A DNA stretch of 6,270 nucleotides from Rhodospirillales bacterium (GCA_021775195.1 JAJFIG010000210.1:1-6270), one strand, 5' to 3'; counted from the first letter of the stretch, positions 1 through 6,183 are shown. The notes: a model not told the origin generated them from the sequence alone. Numbers and translations: made by a program.

Positions 1-2
1 GC

Positions 3-242
3 CACGTCGGCGTGTCGCCGCGCCAGCTCCAACGGTTGTTCAGGAAACATACGGGCCGGGGGCCGAAGGATTTCTACCTTAATCTCCGTCTCAGCCACGG
101 CCGCCTGCTGTTGCTCCAAACCTCGCTACCCGTCCTCGACATCGCCGTGGCGTCGGGCTTCTCCTCTCACGCCCATTTCACCAAATGTTACCGCGACAAG
201 TTCGGCTATCCGCCAAGATGGGAGCGCAGTCATATCCTATAG
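3..242 (+). CDS. AraC/XylS-family transcriptional regulator, C-terminal fragment (5' end outside window)
   Basis: This is the DNA-binding end of an AraC-type activator. The reading frame is open from the left edge (codons from base 3), so the gene begins outside the window; the GTG at 12 is not a credible start because it falls inside the domain. The visible 79 residues hold most of the paired helix-turn-helix domain: SPRQLQRLF and the GxxPxxFYxxLRL stretch of the first unit, then the second unit with DIAVASGFSS, HFTKCYRDKFG and a closing PPR, followed by a short tail and a TAG stop. The YLNLRL and SHGRLLLLQTSLPV pattern resembles GlxA-like regulators, which carry an N-terminal DJ-1/PfpI-like domain; that part is not visible, so the subfamily is only a suggestion. 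The SDR gene starts 84 nt downstream on the same strand and may be a target or co-transcribed. The effector is unknown. Confidence 0.9.
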   Translation, partial: HVGVSPRQLQRLFRKHTGRGPKDFYLNLRLSHGRLLLLQTSLPVLDIAVASGFSSHAHFTKCYRDKFGYPPRWERSHIL

Positions 243-263
243 CCGCAGCGGCAATCGGGTCGA

Positions 264-279
264 CATGGTCTTCACCATG
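264..279 (+). other. Small hairpin in the regulator-SDR gap
   Basis: CATGGT (264-269), loop CTTC, ACCATG (274-279) make a perfect 6-bp inverted repeat in the 84-nt gap between the regulator stop and the SDR start. There is no following T-run, so it is not a convincing terminator. It could be chance or a small operator. Apart from this and the SDR ribosome binding site I see nothing else in the gap. Confidence 0.25.
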
Positions 280-315
280 GAACGGCACAAGGCGTGAGGC
301 GGCAGCAATAAATTC

Positions 316-321
316 AGGAGG
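316..321 (+). promoter_or_regulatory. Strong Shine-Dalgarno for the SDR gene
   Basis: A consensus AGGAGG lies 5 nt before the ATG at 327. It fixes the start of the SDR gene and predicts efficient translation. No other gene in the window has a full consensus site of this kind. Confidence 0.85.
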
Positions 322-326
322 AAACC

Positions 327-1109
327 ATGGAAATTCGCATTGATGGGCGGAACGCCGTCGTCACCGGGGGCAGCCTCGGCATCGGCTTCGCCATCGCCGA
401 GGGCTTGGCGCAATCGGGGGCCAATGTCGCCATGGTGGCGCGGCGCGCCGAGGTGCTGGACGAGGCGGTGGCGGCAATCGGCAAGAAGGCCACGACCAAG
501 GTCGTCGCCATACCGGGCGACGTCAGCGACGGGGACGAATGTACGCGCATCTTCGAGGCGGCGAAGGGGGCGCTGGGACAGGTCGACATCCTGGTCAACA
601 ACGCCGGGTCGTCGCAACGGGGACCGTTCGAGGATATCACCGACACCGTCTGGCAGGCCGACCTGGACCTCAAGCTGTTCGCGGCGATCCGGCTGTGCCG
701 GCTGGCGCTGCCGGAGATGAAATCCCGGCGCTGGGGCCGCATCATCAATGTCCTCAATACGGGGGCCAAGGCACCGCCAGCGGAAGGGGCGCCGACCGCC
801 GTCACCCGGGCGGCGGGGATGGCCTTGACCAAGGTACTGGCGGGGGAAGGCGCGGCCCACAACGTGCTCGTCAACTCGCTCCACGTCGGGCGCATCGAGA
901 GCGACCAGTGGGTGCAACGGCACGCCGCCGAGGGCGGCAAGCGATCCCTGGAGGACTTCTACGCCGAGATGGGCCAGACACTGCCCATGGGCCGGATCGG
1001 GACCGCCGAGGAATTCGCCAACATGGCCTGCTTCCTGGCTTCCGACGCGGCGACCTACATCACCGGCTCCGCCATCAACGTCGACGGCGGGCTGAGCCCG
1101 GTGGTATAG
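327..1109 (+). CDS. SDR-family oxidoreductase-like protein with a non-canonical active site
   Basis: A 260-residue protein of the classical short-chain dehydrogenase/reductase length and fold, presumably cytosolic. The Rossmann signature TGGSLGIG (13-20), the arginines R39-R40 after the second strand (suggesting NADP(H)), D65-V66, and the NNAG motif (91-94) are intact, as is the C-terminal FLASDAATYITG...VDGG stretch. The active site is not canonical. Aligned by eye, the catalytic Asn is K116, the Ser is N144, the Tyr is T157 and the Lys is R161 (TAVTR where YxxSK is expected), and the usual PG after the sixth strand is VG (187-188). The reading frame is clean and the gene has a consensus ribosome binding site, so this looks like a maintained protein rather than a decayed one. 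It may bind nucleotide without classical hydride transfer, or use different residues. The substrate is unknown. It follows an AraC-type regulator and converges on the crotonase gene, leaving 8 nt between the stops. Confidence 0.93.
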   Translation: MEIRIDGRNAVVTGGSLGIGFAIAEGLAQSGANVAMVARRAEVLDEAVAAIGKKATTKVVAIPGDVSDGDECTRIFEAAKGALGQVDILVNNAGSSQRGPFEDITDTVWQADLDLKLFAAIRLCRLALPEMKSRRWGRIINVLNTGAKAPPAEGAPTAVTRAAGMALTKVLAGEGAAHNVLVNSLHVGRIESDQWVQRHAAEGGKRSLEDFYAEMGQTLPMGRIGTAEEFANMACFLASDAATYITGSAINVDGGLSPVV

Positions 1110-1117
1110 GCAAACCT

Positions 1118-1876
1118 TCAGAAATCCCGCACCCGTTTGGTGGTCTCGGGATCGAGGAAGCCGGCAACGGTGGCCTCCGTCTCGAGGTTCAATGCCGCCT
1201 CGAGGTCGGCAGCGGCGGTGCGGTTGAGGACCCGCTTCATGGCCCGGACGGCCAACGGCGGCAAGCCAGCCAATTGGGCCGCGACGGCTTGCGCTTCTTC
1301 CATGAGGCGGTCGTCGCCGACGACGCGCCAGGCGACACCGAGATCGAGCAGCGCGGCGGCGTCGTAATGCTCGCCCAGGAACAGCATCTCGCGGGCCTTG
1401 TTGAGGCCGGCCAGCGCCGGCAGCAGGGCCGTGACCCCACCGGTGACGAAGAGGTTCAAAGAGACCTCGGGGAAGAAGCCCTTGGCGCTCTCGGCCCAGA
1501 CGGGGAAGTCGCAGTTGATGGCCCATTCGAAGCCGCCGCCGACGGCCCAGCCGTTGATGGCGCCGACCACCGGCTTGGCGCCGAAGACGATGGCCCGGGT
1601 GGCGCGCTGGATGGCCTCGACCAGGTCGCGGGCCTCGGCCTCGCTTTCGGGATGGACGTGCTGACGGCGGTCGTCGCCGGCGCAGAAGGCGCGGCCAACA
1701 CCGGTGAACACGATGGCCCGGGTGGCGTCGTCGGCGTTGGCATCGTCGAAGGCCCGCGCCACGTCGTCGATGAGCTGGCGGTTCATGGCGTTGAGGCTAT
1801 CAGGCCGATTGAGAGCGATGGTGCGGACGCCGCCGTCCAGGGTGCTGAGGATGGTTTCGTATTCGCTGGCGCTCAT
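1118..1876 (-). CDS. Enoyl-CoA hydratase/isomerase (crotonase superfamily)
   Basis: A 252-residue crotonase-fold protein acting on an acyl-CoA in the cytosol. The oxyanion-hole segments are present: FCAGDD (64-69) and GWAVGGGFE (109-117). Both acidic residues used by true enoyl-CoA hydratases appear to be conserved: E117 in GGGFE, and E137 in FPEVSLN, 20 residues later as in the rat mitochondrial enzyme. This favours hydration of an enoyl-CoA over other crotonase activities. The segment normally reading GGTQRL is GGVTALL (146-152), so it is not a typical beta-oxidation housekeeping enzyme, and the substrate cannot be named. The ATG overlaps the stop of the upstream CoA ligase (ATGA, 1873-1876), and a TAAGGA-type ribosome binding site lies 7 nt upstream inside the ligase gene. 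Translational coupling is therefore likely, and the two enzymes probably act in sequence: the ligase activates an acid and the crotonase works on the CoA thioester or a derivative of it. The gene ends 8 nt from the convergent SDR stop. Confidence 0.93.
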   Translation of the reverse strand: MSASEYETILSTLDGGVRTIALNRPDSLNAMNRQLIDDVARAFDDANADDATRAIVFTGVGRAFCAGDDRRQHVHPESEAEARDLVEAIQRATRAIVFGAKPVVGAINGWAVGGGFEWAINCDFPVWAESAKGFFPEVSLNLFVTGGVTALLPALAGLNKAREMLFLGEHYDAAALLDLGVAWRVVGDDRLMEEAQAVAAQLAGLPPLAVRAMKRVLNRTAAADLEAALNLETEATVAGFLDPETTKRVRDF

Positions 1877-3186
1877 GGGTAGGTCCTTATCACGCGTCGG
1901 GTCTTGCCTTCGGTCCGGGGCAGGCTTCGGGGGTCGAGGAGCGCTACCCTGGCGGTGGCGCCGAGGCGGTCCTTGATGGCGCCTTCGACCGCCTGGGCCA
2001 ACGCCGGGCTGGCGGCATGGCCGGGTGCCAACTCCGCCTCGACGGGGAGCAGGTCATGGGGCGGCGGGTGGTCGAGGACGATCCTGTATTCGCCGGAAAG
2101 CTCGGCGAACCCGTTGAGGACGCCGGCGACCATGGCCGGGAACATGTTGAGCCCGCGCACGACCACCATGTCGTCGGCGCGGCCGACGACCCGGAAGCGG
2201 GGCGCGGTGCGTCCGCAGGCAGCCGGGCCGGTGCCGGTGAGGCGGATGATGTCGCCGGTGCGGAAGCGAACCAGGGGCTGGCATTCCTTGGCCAGGTGGG
2301 TGAGCACGAGCTCGCCGGTCCCGCCCTCGGCCCACGGCCTGGGGGTGCCGTCCCCGGGATCGATAAGTTCGGGGTAGAGCACGTCGAGGGCGACGAAATG
2401 GAGATCGTCGCAGACCTCGGTCTGGCCGGCGATGTTGCAGAGGACGTCGGAAACGCCGTAGTTGGCGTTGCGGGCGGCGAAGCCCCAGGTGTCCTCGAGG
2501 CGGCGGCGGAAGGCGGGCTCGTCCAGACCCGGCTCGCCGCCGAAGAGCCCGAGCCGCAATCCCAGGTCCCGGGGCGCCAGGCCGGGGAAGTCGTCGGCGA
2601 TGACCTGCTCGAGGACCGCCGGATAGGAGGGCGTGCACGATATGGCGGTGACGCCGAGGTCGCGGATGACCTCGATCAGGCCGGCGCTGCCGCCGACCCC
2701 ATAGGGGATCACCGTGGCCCCGGTTTCCTCCAGGGTCGCGTGATCGCTGTAGCCGCCCATCCAGAGCCGGTAGTTGAGGCAGTGGACGACCCGGTGTCCG
2801 GGACCGAGGCCGGCCGCCGCCTGGGCCCGGGCGCCGACCGTCGCGGTCATGACGGCGTCGGCGTGGCTAAGGGCCAGATTCATGGCGACGCCGGTGGTGC
2901 CCGAGGTGCGGTGAACACGGGAAATCCGGGCGGGCTCACTGGCTAGATAAGAGCCGAAGGGCGGGTTTTCGTGCTGATCGCGGCGGATCATGTCCTTGTC
3001 GGTGAAGGGAAGGTCGTCGAGCTCCGCCAGGTCGCCGCGCAAGGCCCGCCCGCCCAAGAGGCGCCGGTAGAAGGCCGAGGCCAGGCCGACGTAGTCCGCC
3101 TGCCGGGCCCAGCGGGAGCGCCGATGGGCGGCGATCTCGGAAAGGTCGAGGAAGTCGGCCCGTGGCAGGGCGTTGCAATCGGTCAT
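1873..3186 (-). CDS. PaaK-like CoA ligase (adenylate-forming, phenylacetate-CoA ligase family)
   Basis: A 437-residue adenylate-forming enzyme expected to convert a carboxylic acid, ATP and CoA to an acyl- or aryl-CoA, AMP and pyrophosphate. Family landmarks in order: LPFTDKDMIR (59-68) and PFGSYLA (76-82), typical of the PaaK N-terminus; the ATP-binding loop RTSGTTG (93-99); GGEPG (216-220); NYGVSD (242-247), which sits where PaaK enzymes usually have YGxSE; RTGD (309-312); GRADDMVVVRGLNMFP (335-350); and K428 in the C-terminal EGKTRR motif, a candidate for the adenylation lysine. Length matches the family (about 430-440). The divergent NYGVSD motif and lack of any paa neighbours argue against assigning phenylacetate. 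An in-frame stop a few codons upstream supports the ATG start, though the ribosome binding site before it is poor. The gene overlaps the crotonase start by 4 nt, forming a two-gene unit. The xsc terminator upstream implies that it has its own promoter in 3187-3296. Confidence 0.92.
   Translation of the reverse strand: MTDCNALPRADFLDLSEIAAHRRSRWARQADYVGLASAFYRRLLGGRALRGDLAELDDLPFTDKDMIRRDQHENPPFGSYLASEPARISRVHRTSGTTGVAMNLALSHADAVMTATVGARAQAAAGLGPGHRVVHCLNYRLWMGGYSDHATLEETGATVIPYGVGGSAGLIEVIRDLGVTAISCTPSYPAVLEQVIADDFPGLAPRDLGLRLGLFGGEPGLDEPAFRRRLEDTWGFAARNANYGVSDVLCNIAGQTEVCDDLHFVALDVLYPELIDPGDGTPRPWAEGGTGELVLTHLAKECQPLVRFRTGDIIRLTGTGPAACGRTAPRFRVVGRADDMVVVRGLNMFPAMVAGVLNGFAELSGEYRIVLDHPPPHDLLPVEAELAPGHAASPALAQAVEGAIKDRLGATARVALLDPRSLPRTEGKTRRVIRTYP
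1884..1888 (-). promoter_or_regulatory. Ribosome binding site for the crotonase gene, inside the ligase gene
   Basis: On the minus strand AAGGA sits 7 nt before the crotonase ATG (1874-1876) and lies within the last codons of the CoA ligase. With the ATGA stop/start overlap it supports the chosen start and coupled translation. Confidence 0.6.
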
Positions 3187-3296
3187 GACGGGATCGTGCC
3201 GTTATTGTCGTTGCCGTACCGGCGGCCGAAGGACCGCCAGTGTCGGGGCAAAACCGCCCGCCCGCAAGGCCCCTGGACTATTTGATCGGATCGAGG
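3187..3296 (-). other. Leader and presumed promoter region of the CoA ligase gene
   Basis: These 110 nt lie between the xsc terminator and the ligase start. A promoter is expected because the terminator should stop most transcription from xsc, but I could not find a convincing -35/-10 pair. A GC-rich imperfect hairpin with a TTC loop (3221-3238) lies in the leader and is not followed by a T-run. No coding sequence is apparent. Confidence 0.3.
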
Positions 3297-3342
3297 AAAA
3301 GGCGGGAGAGACGGCATTCACACCGTCCCTCCCCGACCTTTT
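3297..3342 (-). terminator. Intrinsic terminator after xsc (A-tract/T-tract symmetric, possibly bidirectional)
   Basis: Starting 7 nt past the xsc stop, the minus strand reads AAAA, a GC-rich arm, an 8-nt loop (3315-3322), a matching arm and TTTT. The inner stem is 11 bp with one G-T wobble on the minus strand (3304-3314 pairing with 3323-3333). It continues through a bulged C-G and GG/CC to four A-T pairs. The T4 run follows directly on the minus strand, and the mirror-image A4/T4 arrangement would also allow some termination of + strand transcripts. It separates xsc from the downstream ligase/crotonase unit. Confidence 0.85.
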
Positions 3343-3349
3343 CACCGCA

Positions 3350-5128
3350 TCACGCGGGCTGCTGAGGCTTCATATCGTCGGCACTGATGCCGGCAACCGC
3401 GACCGGGGCGGTCATGGCGTCGCGCCTGAAGGGCTCGCCCAGCTCCTGGTTCAGGATCACCTCGATGAAGGTCGTGACCCCTTCCGACTGCGCCTTGCAG
3501 GCGGTGGAGAGGATCTGGGTCAGTTCCTCCGCGGTGCGGGCCTGAACGCCCTTCACGCCGCAGGCTTCGGCGATCTTCGCGAATGAAACATCCCCGTCCA
3601 ACTCGGTTCCGACGAAGTTGTCCTCGTACCACAGGGTCGTGTTGCGCTTTTCCGCGCCCCATTGGTAGTTGCGGAAAATGACCATGGTGATGTTGGGCCA
3701 TTCCTTCCGCCCACACGCGGTCATTTCGTTCATGGAAATGCCGAAGGCCCCGTCACCGGCAAAGCCGACGCAGGGCAGGTCGGGACGGCCGATCTTGGCG
3801 CCAAGGATGGCCGGGAAGCCATAGCCGCAAGGCCCGAACAGTCCCGGCGCCAGGTATCTGCGCCCCTCCTCGAAGGTAGGATAGGCGTTGCCGATGGCGC
3901 AGTTGTTGCCGAGGTCGGTGGAGATAATGGCTTCCCTTGGCAAACCGGCCTGGATGGCGCGCCAGGCGATACGGGGGCTCATGCGGTCGGGGTTGCTGTT
4001 GACCGCCCGCTGGTTCCAGGTGGTGCCGGGGTCGTCGTCCTCGTGATCCATGGAGGTCAGCGTCTGCAGCCAGCGGGACCGGGTCTCGGCGACCATGTCC
4101 TTCCGTTCCTGGCGCCCGGCGTCTCCGGCGTGGTCCGCAAGCTGCTCCAGGATCTGCTCGGCCACCAGCTTGGCGTCGCCCTGGATGGGGACGGTGACCG
4201 TCTTGGTCAGTCCGATGCGGTCGGCGTTGATGTCGACCTGGATGATCTTCGCATCCTTTGGCCAGTAGTCGATCTCGTAGCTGGGCAGGGTCGAGAAGGG
4301 ATTGAGGCGCGTGCCCAGTGCCAGGACGACGTCGGCCTTGGAGATGATTTCCATCGCCGCCTTGGAGCCGTTGTAGCCCAGAGGGCCCACCGCAAGCGGA
4401 TGGGAGCCGGGGAAAGCGTCGTTGTGCTGGTAACCGCAACAGACCGGTGCGCCCAGGCGTTCCGCCAGCGCCTTCGACGCCTCGACCCCGCCCGAAAGCA
4501 CCGCTCCGGCGCCGTTGAGGATCACAGGGAATTTCGCATCCGACAAAAGTTTCGCGGCCTCGGCGATGGCGGTGCGACCGCCCGACGGCCGTTCGATACG
4601 GACGAGGGGCGGCAATTCGATGTCGACCACCTGGGTCCAGTAGTCGCGGGGAACGTTGATCTGAGCCGGAGCGGAACCGCGCCAGGCCTTCTCGATCACC
4701 CGGTTCAGGACTTCGGCCATGCGCGCCGGATCGCGGACTTCCTCCTGATAGCAGACCATGTCCTCGAACAACGCCATCTGCTTCACTTCCTGGAAACCGC
4801 CCTGACCCATGGTCTTGTTGGCGGCTTGGGGTGTCACCAGAAGCAACGGCGTGTGGTTCCAGAAGGCGGTTTTGATCGGAGTCACGAAGTTGGTGATCCC
4901 GGGACCGTTCTGGGCGATGGCCATGGACATCTTGCCGGTCGTGCGTGAGTAGCCGTCGGCGCTCATGCCGGCGTTGCATTCATGGGCGCAGTCCCAGAAG
5001 GTAATGCCCGCCTTGGGGAAAAGGTCGGAAACGGGCATCATCGCGGAACCGATGATGCCGAAGGCATGCTCGATCCCGTGCATCTGTAGAACCTTGATGA
5101 AGGCTTCCTCGGTGGTCATTTTGGTCAT
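3350..5128 (-). CDS. xsc: Sulfoacetaldehyde acetyltransferase (Xsc, EC 2.3.3.15)
   Basis: A 592-residue thiamine-diphosphate enzyme that converts sulfoacetaldehyde and phosphate to acetyl phosphate and sulfite, the desulfonation step of taurine and related C2-sulfonate catabolism. It acts in the cytosol. I recognise the Xsc-specific sequence along most of its length: the N-terminal KVLQMHGIEHAFGIIGSAMM, the CAHECNAGMSADGYSR segment with the catalytic Glu at E50, AIAQNGPGIT, QAANKTMGQGGFQEV, RGSAPAQINVPRDYW, and the C-terminal GEPFRRDAM...PVAVAGI tail. The architecture is the usual three ThDP-enzyme domains, with the cofactor/Mg motif GDG at 458-460 followed by N487 (GDG-x26-N). Length is normal for Xsc. 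Two in-frame starts exist, M1 and M4; M1 is chosen because AGAGGAAG precedes it with 8 nt between GAGG and ATG. No pta gene (phosphate acetyltransferase), the common partner of xsc, is adjacent. Upstream is a DmsC-type anchor gene that probably deals with the sulfite product. Confidence 0.97.
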   Translation of the reverse strand: MTKMTTEEAFIKVLQMHGIEHAFGIIGSAMMPVSDLFPKAGITFWDCAHECNAGMSADGYSRTTGKMSMAIAQNGPGITNFVTPIKTAFWNHTPLLLVTPQAANKTMGQGGFQEVKQMALFEDMVCYQEEVRDPARMAEVLNRVIEKAWRGSAPAQINVPRDYWTQVVDIELPPLVRIERPSGGRTAIAEAAKLLSDAKFPVILNGAGAVLSGGVEASKALAERLGAPVCCGYQHNDAFPGSHPLAVGPLGYNGSKAAMEIISKADVVLALGTRLNPFSTLPSYEIDYWPKDAKIIQVDINADRIGLTKTVTVPIQGDAKLVAEQILEQLADHAGDAGRQERKDMVAETRSRWLQTLTSMDHEDDDPGTTWNQRAVNSNPDRMSPRIAWRAIQAGLPREAIISTDLGNNCAIGNAYPTFEEGRRYLAPGLFGPCGYGFPAILGAKIGRPDLPCVGFAGDGAFGISMNEMTACGRKEWPNITMVIFRNYQWGAEKRNTTLWYEDNFVGTELDGDVSFAKIAEACGVKGVQARTAEELTQILSTACKAQSEGVTTFIEVILNQELGEPFRRDAMTAPVAVAGISADDMKPQQPA

Positions 5129-5136
5129 TTCAACTT

Positions 5137-5140
5137 CCTC
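5137..5140 (-). promoter_or_regulatory. Ribosome binding site of xsc
   Basis: GAGG within AGAGAGGAAG on the minus strand lies 8 nt before the ATG at 5126-5128. It favours that ATG over the alternative ATG three codons inside (5117-5119). Confidence 0.7.
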
Positions 5141-5151
5141 TCTGCATTCAG

Positions 5152-5207
5152 AACCAATATCAAATCCGTCGATCTTCCAAAACCAATTTCCAAAACTATC
5201 GATCTTC
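5152..5207 (-). repeat. Cluster of short direct repeats in the xsc upstream region, candidate operator
   Basis: The 84-nt gap between the anchor gene and xsc is about 38% GC by hand count, well below the surrounding genes, and holds three repeated words (+ strand reading). TCGATCTTC occurs at 5169-5177 and 5199-5207, offset 30 nt. TTCCAAAAC occurs at 5175-5183 and 5188-5196, offset 13 nt. AACCAAT occurs at 5152-5158 and 5181-5187, offset 29 nt. The 29-30 nt offsets are close to three helical turns, which would put bound proteins on one face of the DNA. A regulator-binding and promoter region for xsc is the likely role. I could not pick out a convincing -35/-10 pair, and the words do not match an operator I can name. 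Confidence 0.5.
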
Positions 5208-5212
5208 GTTTC

Positions 5213-6160
5213 TCATGGGGTCGTCCGCCCGTAGTAAAGGGTGACGACGTGGCGTGCCTGGGCAAACACCAGCCATCGCTCGATCAAAAGGCCCACGGTT
5301 ATGCTGAGCGACGCCGCGATGGCGGCTAAGGCGGCGCCCACCCCGTCGAGATTCATAGCCGCGGCAATCAGGATGCCGGGAAGCAGGAAGGCGAACCCTT
5401 GGGCGTAGAACCTGAGCTTCGCGGCATGGCGCCGGGCAACCTGGTAGCCCATTTCCTTGAGGAGGTAGTTGTCCTCGGTGTGGGGCGCTTCGAGAAGTCT
5501 CACCTGGCCGAACCGGCCCAGGCCGGTGGCGCTTTCCAGGGTCGTAGTCGGCTCGGCGGTGTCTATATGGCGCCAATAGGCGAGCTTGAAACACCAGGCG
5601 AGGACAAGGGAAACCAAGGCTATGGTGTCCATGGCCCCGGCCGTGACGCCGAAGGCGCTCTTCAACGCCGTCAACCAGACCGCTCCACTGGCCAGGGCCA
5701 GTGTCAGGTAATTGATGACGGTCCAGCCGTTGGCCCACTCGGGGATCGTGGCAAGCGAGCGGTAGATCATCGCCGTGCAGTACACGGTGACCATCGCCAT
5801 CACCGCGCTCGCCCAACCGATGATCCAGCCGGCGCCGCCGTAGCTTTCCGGCCACAACCAGGCCGCCGCCAGACCGCAGGCGGGAATATAGGTGACCACC
5901 GCCGCGACCCCTTCGCGCGACAACCAGCTCGTGCGCCATTGGCTGAGGGCGCGCCAGGCGCGCTCGGGATGCCCCAAATGGACGGTGGACGACAATAGGC
6001 CCGCCGTCACCGCCACCAGCGCCAAGGCAATGCCCGTCAGGCCGAAGGCCCGGTCGGCGGGCAGGACGCCGATGGCGCCCAGAGCGCCGATCAGCGCCAG
6101 CAGCCCATAGCCCACGCCGGACGAGACGGTGAAGAAGATGACCGAGAAAGCTGGATGCAA
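5213..6160 (-). CDS. soeC: DmsC-family membrane anchor subunit of a molybdoenzyme, probable sulfite dehydrogenase subunit SoeC
   Basis: A polytopic inner-membrane protein that anchors a molybdopterin/Fe-S enzyme and exchanges electrons with quinone. The mature family start, (M)HPAFSVIFFT..SGxGYG, is seen at residues 1-19. The hallmark STVHLGHPERAW...SWLSREG follows at about 58-84, and a conserved loop NYLLKEMGY.VARRHA..LR at 231-250. About eight hydrophobic segments are visible: roughly 7-31, 40-60, 86-103, 112-134, 148-166, 178-195, 252-271 and 275-298. I chose the TTG at 6158-6160 (315 residues) because AGGGAGA precedes it at good spacing and the family begins right here. The reading frame stays open for another 35 codons upstream, but those have no family-like character. 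DmsC-type sequence alone does not decide between DMSO/TMAO-type reductases and SoeABC. Position directly upstream of xsc favours SoeC, since soeABC-xsc linkage is reported in roseobacters. The Mo and Fe-S subunits would be upstream, outside the window. Confidence 0.88.
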   Translation of the reverse strand: MHPAFSVIFFTVSSGVGYGLLALIGALGAIGVLPADRAFGLTGIALALVAVTAGLLSSTVHLGHPERAWRALSQWRTSWLSREGVAAVVTYIPACGLAAAWLWPESYGGAGWIIGWASAVMAMVTVYCTAMIYRSLATIPEWANGWTVINYLTLALASGAVWLTALKSAFGVTAGAMDTIALVSLVLAWCFKLAYWRHIDTAEPTTTLESATGLGRFGQVRLLEAPHTEDNYLLKEMGYQVARRHAAKLRFYAQGFAFLLPGILIAAAMNLDGVGAALAAIAASLSITVGLLIERWLVFAQARHVVTLYYGRTTP

Positions 6161-6166
6161 CGCCCG

Positions 6167-6173
6167 TCTCCCT
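6167..6173 (-). promoter_or_regulatory. Ribosome binding site deciding a TTG start for the anchor gene
   Basis: On the minus strand AGGGAGA lies just upstream of TTG (6158-6160), with 7 nt between GGGAG and the start codon. No ATG or GTG sits at the position where DmsC-family proteins begin (before HPAFSV), so the site supports a rare TTG start. Confidence 0.65.
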
Positions 6174-6183
6174 AGAGCCCTAT

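Noticed and set aside
265..297. Ten-codon ATG...TGA frame between the regulator and the SDR, a possible leader peptide
   Set aside because: There is no ribosome binding site, attenuator-like structure or informative codon run; probably chance.
237..1526. A 429-codon open frame on the minus strand opposite the SDR and crossing into the crotonase
   Set aside because: Its translation is Arg/Gly/Pro/His-rich low-complexity sequence typical of the opposite strand of high-GC genes. It resembles no family and fully overlaps two genes with clear conserved motifs.
539..1882. A 447-codon + strand open frame over the SDR and the crotonase
   Set aside because: It is a shadow frame: out of frame with the SDR, antisense to the crotonase, with no domain and no ribosome binding site.
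2017..2946. A 309-codon + strand open frame opposite the CoA ligase
   Set aside because: Antisense to a gene with all adenylate-forming motifs; its composition reflects GC-rich third positions only.
1873..3186. Naming the ligase paaK (phenylacetate-CoA ligase)
   Set aside because: Family membership is clear, but the YGxSE region is altered and no paa genes are nearby, so the substrate is not supported.
1118..3186. Reading the ligase and crotonase as DmdB/DmdD of the DMSP demethylation pathway because xsc is a sulfur gene
   Set aside because: The ligase is of the PaaK type rather than the DmdB type, no DmdC-like acyl-CoA dehydrogenase or DmdA is visible, and the xsc terminator separates the units.
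3240..3290. A possible -35/-10 pair for the ligase on the minus strand (TTGCGG, 17 nt, GACACT)
   Set aside because: Only three of six positions match in each box, which is expected by chance in GC-rich DNA.
3662..4948. A 428-codon + strand open frame opposite xsc
   Set aside because: Antisense shadow of the well-recognised xsc; its Gly/Asp/Val/His-rich sequence has no recognisable domain.
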